A stretch of 11,208 nucleotides of DNA from Candidatus Sabulitectum sp. (GTDB taxonomy: Bacteria; Fermentibacterota; Fermentibacteria; Fermentibacterales; JCC-6), in the NCBI GenBank assembly GCA_023136985.1, contig JAGLQD010000036.1, forward strand, positions 1 to 11,208, in the 5' to 3' direction. The position numbers and the translations under genes were made by a program. Positions 7,170-11,208 of the stretch are shown piece by piece. How positions within the stretch are numbered: the first letter of the stretch is position 1; every line of letters starts with the position of its first letter. Under the pieces are notes generated by a model. The model searched no databases and was not told the DNA's origin. It saw nothing but the letters and a program-made list of their open reading frames with translations.

Positions 7170-7197
7170 TGGCCAGCGGTATAGTTTCTGCTGGCCA
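7170..7197. terminator. Intergenic hairpin between convergent amidohydrolase and isomerase-like genes
   Basis: A perfect 8-bp stem (TGGCCAGC / GCTGGCCA) with a 12-nt loop lies 15 bases after the amidohydrolase stop. It is followed on the plus strand by CTTTG. The position between two converging genes suggests a shared terminator; the short T-run makes the efficiency uncertain. Confidence 0.55.
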
Positions 7198-7233
7198 CTT
7201 TGTGATAGTACCTGGGGGTAATGCCTAAAGATT

Positions 7234-8823
7234 TTAGAGCTGATTCCACAATCCGGGATCATCAGGAAGAAGGTTTAGAATTTCAGTATTTATCGTAAGT
7301 TCATATTTTTCTTCCAGCTGTAGAAGCAGTGCAATTACTGCCTGTTCTTCCTGTCTTTGAATGGCTAGTGTTCTTAGATCTTCTCTTGACTCGTCTAATG
7401 TGGCGACTCTTTCCGGGAAGATCTCAATCAGCTTGATAAGTACCATATCACTATTGGCAAAAGTATCAAAAGGTCCGTACCATTCAATTGTATCCGCAGA
7501 AGACAGCTGGAATATTTCCAAGCCGTGACCTCCTGGAACCTGAGTGAATCCCAGAGGATATGTTATCTGAGGTTCAGAGGGGTCAGCGGAGAGATATGGA
7601 ATGCTCTCCAGCCCGGATGTGAATTCATCCAGTTGATCCCCATTTACAGCTCCCTCGAAATCAACCATCCTTTCCTCAGGTATAATGGCGATTTGCAGAG
7701 AGCGTTTTTCCTGGATCATGTATGGCTCCTGAAGGTTCTCGTACTCGTATCTGATGTTGTCATCTGTTAATGTAATGTCAGAATTGATGTTTTCGGTGTA
7801 GTAGTAATTTGAAACGGTTTCCAGAAGGAATCTGTCAGCTTCTCCTGCGAGAGAGTCAAGTATTTCCGAATGTTCTTTCTGCATGACTTCAAGGAAGTAA
7901 TTTCGCAACAGAAGGTTATCTATCATTCCCAGAAGCCATACGGGTGAATCCGGTTGTATGCTGGTCCGAGTGCTTAGAAAAATCAGCTGCTGTTGAAGGT
8001 CGTCTACCGTCCAGTTCCTGAAATCTGAATACACAATTATTCTGCTGCCTTGAATATCTTCTATCCCGAGCAGTGATAAAGAGAGGGTATCTACTCCGGG
8101 GTAGTCAATAGTGACTGAGTATTCCCGGTAGAGATCTCTAACTTTGTTTTTAGCCCATAGTTCGTATCTGGCTTCGGACAGACCTTCCATTGCCATTTCG
8201 GCAGCTGTGGAAGAGTCTTCCAGTGCATGTTTTATCAAAACAGAGTCGATAAATGTTACATGATCAAGCCTTACCTCAAGACCGGTTCCGTCAACTGCAG
8301 TCTGCCCAGCATCCAGAGTATCAAGATGCATTCCTAGTTGAGGAGGAAGATCAGGTAGATGTGCAATAATGCTTTCCGACCCGCTGCCTGAACCGGGATT
8401 AACTGTGAAGGTCACATTCTTTCCCAGGAAGCGTCTGTAATAGGCTATGTCGTCTTCAGAGACTGCCTCTATTTCACGGGATATCTGCATTTGTCTTGCA
8501 AGAGCTGCAACTCTGTACATAAACCAGGAATCTCTTTCAAACAGATTAAGAGGATCACTGAGAAAGCCTTCGGCTTGAAGTTCTCTTTCAAGAACCAGTT
8601 TTCTTCCGTAAGCAATAATGAATTCTTCAGCAGTATCTTCTTCAACAAGAAAATGCATCTTTCTTGTTGAATCAAGCTGAGCCCAGGTCTCTCCCAGACC
8701 CCCAACGAACACAGTGTCATTCCCTGTTGTAATGATCCATGTATCTGTCTTTATCGAAGGCTTGCAGCCAGATAAGAAAAGAAAAACTATTACAGGTAAG
8801 AGCAATACCTTGAACATTCTCAT
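7234..8823 (-). CDS. SurA/PrsA-like lipoprotein, peptidyl-prolyl isomerase (parvulin) family, degenerate
   Basis: The start chosen is the ATG at 8823, because it puts a clean lipoprotein signal first (LFLSGC, lipidated Cys20), with AAAGGA about 11 bases before it. The open frame extends upstream to a TTG at 8925 without a ribosome site. The product is 529 residues. Architecture follows periplasmic folding chaperones: a helical SurA-N-like segment (about 60-125), a first parvulin-like region starting SEDDIAYYRRFLGK, a long second helical part (about 265-345), a second parvulin-like region beginning LTDDNIRYEYENL (about 352-365) and the tail PERVATLDESREDLRTLAIQRQEEQ. That tail is typical after rotamase domains. 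The rotamase cores lack clear HIL and GxLGW/GPF signatures, so chaperone action without isomerase activity is plausible. A TATGAT box (8901-8896) upstream is a possible -10. It probably assists outer-membrane or secreted proteins in the periplasm. Confidence 0.7.
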   Translation of the reverse strand: MRMFKVLLLPVIVFLFLSGCKPSIKTDTWIITTGNDTVFVGGLGETWAQLDSTRKMHFLVEEDTAEEFIIAYGRKLVLERELQAEGFLSDPLNLFERDSWFMYRVAALARQMQISREIEAVSEDDIAYYRRFLGKNVTFTVNPGSGSGSESIIAHLPDLPPQLGMHLDTLDAGQTAVDGTGLEVRLDHVTFIDSVLIKHALEDSSTAAEMAMEGLSEARYELWAKNKVRDLYREYSVTIDYPGVDTLSLSLLGIEDIQGSRIIVYSDFRNWTVDDLQQQLIFLSTRTSIQPDSPVWLLGMIDNLLLRNYFLEVMQKEHSEILDSLAGEADRFLLETVSNYYYTENINSDITLTDDNIRYEYENLQEPYMIQEKRSLQIAIIPEERMVDFEGAVNGDQLDEFTSGLESIPYLSADPSEPQITYPLGFTQVPGGHGLEIFQLSSADTIEWYGPFDTFANSDMVLIKLIEIFPERVATLDESREDLRTLAIQRQEEQAVIALLLQLEEKYELTINTEILNLLPDDPGLWNQL

Positions 8824-8964
8824 AAGTCTTTTGATCCTTTCGCATCTACATTCAGCTGCTAAAAAGTGTTTTGTAACATGGGTCATAATACACTCATCAT
8901 ACCATAGAATGATTAAGTAAAGCAAATAGAACTGTTACCAACCTGCATGCACTCCGGAAAGAGC

Positions 8965-8998
8965 AAAAAAGCGGGGAAGAGCATTATGCTCTTCCCCG
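8965..8998 (-). terminator. Rho-independent terminator of the small secreted protein gene
   Basis: On the minus strand a 12-bp GC-rich stem (CGGGGAAGAGCA / TGCTCTTCCCCG) with a 3-nt loop is followed after one C by six T residues (8970-8965). It lies 22 bases past the stop of the gene ending at 9021. This is the strongest terminator in the window and isolates that gene from the isomerase-like gene downstream. Confidence 0.93.
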
Positions 8999-9020
8999 GC
9001 AGAAAACAGTAACCGTACTA

Positions 9021-9695
9021 CTAGAATAATGTCTTGACATTACCCCAAGTTGTGGAAGCGATAGCGGTAAGCTCGCCAGAGAGATCAAAGAACAAGTCAG
9101 AGTCTTCACCAAAGGCAGCATCGCATCTTGCCCAGGCGCTACCATCGTAATACCAGGTAAGGTCAGCTACGGCGTGGTTACTTACAAGGATGTATGCGTT
9201 GTCAGCAACTTCAGCCTGAACTGTAAGGTAGTAGTGTACTCCAGCTGTAAGCTCTGGATAAGCATCTGCGTTAACTGTGCAAGTGGTTTCCCAAATGACA
9301 TATCCCCAGTTTGTGTCGCCTGTGTCTACATTTACGCAAGGTACACCTTCGCTCCAGACTTCAGTGGCTGTGGCCGGGTTGGAATCGTTGGCATCGTCGC
9401 TGAGTATACGGAAATTCATCTGTGTAGCCTGTCCACCTGTCCAGATCATCCACACAACTATCTCTCTTACATCGTTGTCATCGGTAAGCTCGAAATCATC
9501 AGCAACTTCACGACTGCCAGCACTGTAATTGCTGTAGCCGTTCAAAAGATTACCGAAGTCGTAAGTCTGTGAATAAATGTTGGCGTCTGAAGGGGCTCCT
9601 CCAGTTGATCCGGCAGTTCTGATAGCACCAAGCTGATCGTCTGCTGCAAAAGCAAACGCTACCACAAGAACCAAAGCAAATATCAAAATTCTCAT
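9021..9695 (-). CDS. Small secreted protein of unknown function
   Basis: The ATG at 9695 is preferred over a GTG at 9704, because AAGGAG lies 8 bases before the ATG and abuts the GTG. The product is 224 residues with a signal peptide cut after Ala17 (AFA/AD). The mature part is acidic and rich in Trp, Tyr, Asp and Thr. It looks like a beta-sandwich with segments such as YSQTYDFGNLLNGY (41-54), REIVVWMIWTGGQATQMNF (77-95), a DTGDTNWGYVIWETTC stretch and HYYLTVQAEV (154-163). Three Cys (120, 139, 191) could allow one disulfide. The end reads STTWGNVKTLF, with no FlgD-like sorting domain. I recall similar architecture among secreted proteins of uncultured Fermentibacterota-like bacteria but cannot name a function. 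Promoter, strong ribosome site and terminator enclose this gene alone, suggesting good expression, perhaps as a surface or extracellular structural or binding protein. Confidence 0.75.
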   Translation of the reverse strand: MRILIFALVLVVAFAFAADDQLGAIRTAGSTGGAPSDANIYSQTYDFGNLLNGYSNYSAGSREVADDFELTDDNDVREIVVWMIWTGGQATQMNFRILSDDANDSNPATATEVWSEGVPCVNVDTGDTNWGYVIWETTCTVNADAYPELTAGVHYYLTVQAEVADNAYILVSNHAVADLTWYYDGSAWARCDAAFGEDSDLFFDLSGELTAIASTTWGNVKTLF

Positions 9696-9739
9696 CTTCA
9701 ACACTCCTTAAAAATGTTAATAGTTAAAACACCACTGGT

Positions 9740-9768
9740 ACTATTGTAACAGGAACGCGCTATGTCAA
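9740..9768 (-). promoter_or_regulatory. Promoter of the small secreted protein gene
   Basis: A perfect TTGACA (9768-9763, minus strand) has AATAGT at a 17-bp spacing, or the better-matching TACAAT (9748-9743) at only 14 bp. The leader is about 40 nt and AT-rich, ending in AAGGAG. The -35 box is clear; the -10 choice is not. Confidence 0.45.
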
Positions 9769-9930
9769 CCACTGTATCATAAAGGCAGCTCCTTGCGCAT
9801 AGGCAAAGCGATCCCCGGTTCGTGAATTTGTCAGTACCTCTGGTATAAAGCAGGGGAAGCAATGGATATCTTAAATTCATAGTCGTTACCCCCACAGCGG
9901 GGAGATCAGGGACAGCAGGTTCTGTAACAA

Positions 9931-10323
9931 CTAATTTGCAATATCTACACTTGCAATGGCGGATCGTAGCACATAGGCTCTGATCGTATTGGAATCAGGG
10001 TCTCCAGGAAAGATGTAAAATCCTGTAGAATCTCTGTGAGACAATTCAGAAATACCGTAGAATTTTTCTCCATCTCTAAAGTTTACGACAATATGCCTTC
10101 CAAGGAAAGGTGCTTTCTTGAAGTCGTGGGAGTCTTTGTGTAACGGATCCCCATCGAAATCCATAACGATAAAGACAGCCTTAAGATTCTCAAGCCAGAA
10201 TTTGACTGAATCTGCCGGTTCTTCAAGTGTCGCGAGATGAAAGTATGGAATCATAGGAGTGAAATCGGAAGAATGCCCTTTAGAGATACTGCCGTCATTG
10301 CCGTGCACCACAATCTTATTCAT
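9931..10323 (-). CDS. Small cytosolic DUF6982-type conserved protein
   Basis: This 130-residue protein lacks a signal peptide or membrane segment. It shows two similar beta-rich halves. The first is IVVHGNDGSISKGHSSDF (4-21) leading to LKAVFIVMDFDGDP (47-60). The second is HIVVNFRDGEKFYGIS (77-92) leading to GFYIFPGDPDSNTIRAYV (101-118). The DG-x-x-x-KG turn, the LKAVF-V-DFDGDP segment and the FPxDPxSN motif match my recollection of the DUF6982 family, which has no assigned biochemical role and resembles small regulatory beta-barrel proteins. The ATG is 5 bases after AAGGAGG, a strong site. A promoter lies about 35-60 bases upstream. It is divergent from the acidic lipoprotein gene, with a 300-base shared regulatory region. 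Confidence 0.7.
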   Translation of the reverse strand: MNKIVVHGNDGSISKGHSSDFTPMIPYFHLATLEEPADSVKFWLENLKAVFIVMDFDGDPLHKDSHDFKKAPFLGRHIVVNFRDGEKFYGISELSHRDSTGFYIFPGDPDSNTIRAYVLRSAIASVDIAN

Positions 10324-10356
10324 GTGACGCCTCCTTAATCACTTATGCCTGTATAC

Positions 10357-10385
10357 AGATTAACTGTTTCAGTATGTGATGTCAA
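10357..10385 (-). promoter_or_regulatory. Promoter of the DUF6982-type gene
   Basis: A perfect TTGACA (10385-10380, minus strand) is followed after 17 bp by TAATCT (10362-10357), 3 of 6 matches. Overlapping the start region is a 10-bp palindrome CTGTATACAG (10350-10359). The spacer and -10 (TGAAACAG-TTAAT-TGTA) nearly repeat those of the promoter at 3323-3350. Confidence 0.5.
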
Positions 10386-10479
10386 TAGAAGATTGATGAA
10401 GGATCTGCGTGGAGATCTGAGTTATCAAGCCTCTTTTTACCGTAGAGAACCGTGATTCTGCCAGAAGTCGCTAAGTTAT

Positions 10480-10496
10480 ACAGTAACAATTACTGT
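10480..10496. promoter_or_regulatory. Candidate operator palindrome
   Basis: ACAGTAA-CAA-TTACTGT is a perfect 7-bp inverted repeat around 3 bases. It ends 21 bases before a perfect TATAAT, so it covers the -35 position of the acidic lipoprotein promoter, where no good -35 box exists. A dimeric regulator, more likely an activator given the poor -35, is inferred from position. Confidence 0.45.
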
Positions 10497-10517
10497 GGAG
10501 CTGAACAAGGCTCTTTC

Positions 10518-10523
10518 TATAAT
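10518..10523 (+). promoter_or_regulatory. -10 box of the acidic lipoprotein gene
   Basis: TATAAT is a perfect match. The hexamers 16-18 bp upstream (TGGAGC, GTGGAG, TGTGGA) are poor -35 boxes. Transcription from here would leave a leader of about 95 nt before the TTG start. Confidence 0.45.
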
Positions 10524-10623
10524 GCGAAAACAGTGTTACATTCTGTTGTTCTTAAATGTTTCAGTTTCAACCGAACTTCCAGTACGGCTTGAGTGTTTCA
10601 CTTACCTTAAGAGGAGGGTTGTT

Positions 10624-11151
10624 TTGAAAATAACTAAAGTGTTGCTAATGCTTGTGGCTCTTGCGCTGTTCGCAGTCCTGGGTTGCGGTGAAGGTGCTGT
10701 GGCGGAAAGAGCCGGGGAAAGTGATTCCGTTGCCGATTCTGAGGATCACGATGAAGATGCTGAGATCGCAGATAATTCTGATGAAGAATCAGAGTATGAT
10801 TCTGTTCCTACCGATATAAATTACGATAATTTTGACGCTGGTATTCCGGATGGATTTCCTGACGTAATTCCTGTATATGATATTGCAAACTCTACAGTCA
10901 TGGGAGGCATGGAGACTGATGCAGGGGGAACCATGGTGTATAATCTCGTTCTGGGAAGCAATGATGAGATCTCTGATGTCTCTGAAACGATAATCAACAC
11001 CCTTGAAAATATTGATATGAACATTGCAGTTGAAGGTTCATCAATGCTTATGGGATACATGGGAGACTGGGACTATACCATCACTGTAGACAACGGCGAA
11101 GCTGATGGGTTTGCTACAGTTATTACATACAGCATAGTAGAAAAGCAGTGA
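10624..11151 (+). CDS. Small acidic lipoprotein of unknown function
   Basis: The frame is open from 10495, but the start chosen is TTG at 10624. It follows AGGAGGG by 5 bases and places a lipoprotein signal first: MKITKV, a hydrophobic core, then VLGC with lipidated Cys21. The product is 175 residues. Residues about 29-60 are a very acidic low-complexity linker (runs of Asp, Glu and Ser such as DSEDHDEDAEIADNSDEESE). The folded part (about 70-173) begins GIPDGFPDVIPVYDIANS and continues with alternating strands and one helix (EISDVSETIINTLENI, 115-130). The phrase DGFPxxxPVY resembles small lipoproteins with a D-F-P-x-x-(V/I)-P-(I/V)-Y lead, whose role is not known. It is probably anchored in the inner or outer membrane facing the periplasm. 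The next gene starts 21 bases after its stop, likely the same operon. Confidence 0.78.
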   Translation: MKITKVLLMLVALALFAVLGCGEGAVAERAGESDSVADSEDHDEDAEIADNSDEESEYDSVPTDINYDNFDAGIPDGFPDVIPVYDIANSTVMGGMETDAGGTMVYNLVLGSNDEISDVSETIINTLENIDMNIAVEGSSMLMGYMGDWDYTITVDNGEADGFATVITYSIVEKQ

Positions 11152-11172
11152 TAGAAAGACGAGGGAAATGAT

Positions 11173-11208
11173 TTGAGATTTATTCTTGTATTGATGCTCT
11201 TCATGGTA
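11173..11208 (+). CDS. Start of a secreted or membrane protein, cut by the window edge
   Basis: Only 12 codons are visible: a TTG at 11173, 7 bases after GAGGG (11161-11165), then RFILVLMLFMV. An Arg followed by a hydrophobic run is the beginning of a signal peptide or membrane anchor. The ATG at 11169 meets a stop after one codon and cannot be the start. The short gap to the acidic lipoprotein gene suggests cotranscription. Confidence 0.6.
   Translation, partial: MRFILVLMLFMV

Noticed and set aside
8824..8925. N-terminal extension of the isomerase-like lipoprotein from the TTG at 8925
   Set aside because: It lacks a ribosome site and would bury the lipoprotein signal peptide 34 residues inside the protein.
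9800..9840. tRNA-like T-arm (CCGGTTCGTGAATT)
   Set aside because: The flanking bases do not pair, and no acceptor stem or anticodon arm can be built on either strand.
9698..9895. 65-codon minus-strand frame in the intergenic region
   Set aside because: The predicted peptide has no family-like pattern or ribosome site and it spans the promoter of the secreted protein gene.
9890..9902. CCCC-ACAGC-GGGG hairpin as terminator of the DUF6982-type gene
   Set aside because: The stem is only 4 bp and no T-run follows on the minus strand.
10495..10623. N-terminal extension of the acidic lipoprotein from the GTG at 10495
   Set aside because: It overlaps the palindrome and contains the TATAAT box, and would place the signal peptide internally; the TTG at 10624 has a strong ribosome site.

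Overview
This window looks like a chromosomal segment of a Gram-negative-type, probably uncultured bacterium of moderate GC. Four features point that way. Several secreted proteins and lipoproteins are present. An esterase carries a C-terminal domain of the FlgD-like/type IX-sorting style common in Fermentibacterota, Cloacimonadota and the wider Fibrobacteres-Chlorobi-Bacteroidetes group. There is a decayed beta-propeller lipoprotein with a GEGPGEF-type blade motif. Four genes start with TTG behind strong Shine-Dalgarno sites. Assignment to something like Fermentibacterota is inference from protein style, not a search result.

Layout, left to right. Positions 2-1501 (+) hold the C-terminal part of a hybrid sensor histidine kinase with two receiver domains; its phospho-acceptor His lies just off the left edge. 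A convergent gene (1546-2859, -) encodes a secreted esterase with a C-terminal sorting-like domain. It is preceded by a consensus-like promoter and a roughly 150-nt leader rich in nested inverted repeats. A promoter at 3323 drives a two-gene operon: a DUF1232/YkvA-type membrane protein (3404-3829) overlapping by 8 bp a secreted ferritin-like DUF2202-type protein (3822-4337). Convergent to it is a HAD-IIIA phosphatase with a zinc-binding motif (4371-4871, -). A gene-free stretch follows, then the frameshifted remnant of a propeller lipoprotein (5331-5825, +) and a metal-dependent amidohydrolase (5925-7154, +).

Next come two minus-strand envelope genes: a SurA/PrsA-like lipoprotein of the peptidyl-prolyl isomerase type (7234-8823), and a small secreted protein (9021-9695) that is a complete single-gene unit with promoter, strong ribosome site and textbook terminator. 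The right end has a small cytosolic DUF6982-type protein (9931-10323, -) divergent from an acidic lipoprotein (10624-11151, +). The lipoprotein has a perfect -10 box and a 17-bp palindrome in the -35 region. A signal-peptide-bearing gene begins at 11173 and runs off the window.

The genes do not form one obvious pathway. The common theme is the cell envelope and secretion, with short, mostly single-gene transcription units. I found no tRNA, rRNA, CRISPR array, insertion sequence or phage gene. The least explained signals are the structured leader of the esterase, a promoter module shared by two distant genes, and the palindrome upstream of the acidic lipoprotein.
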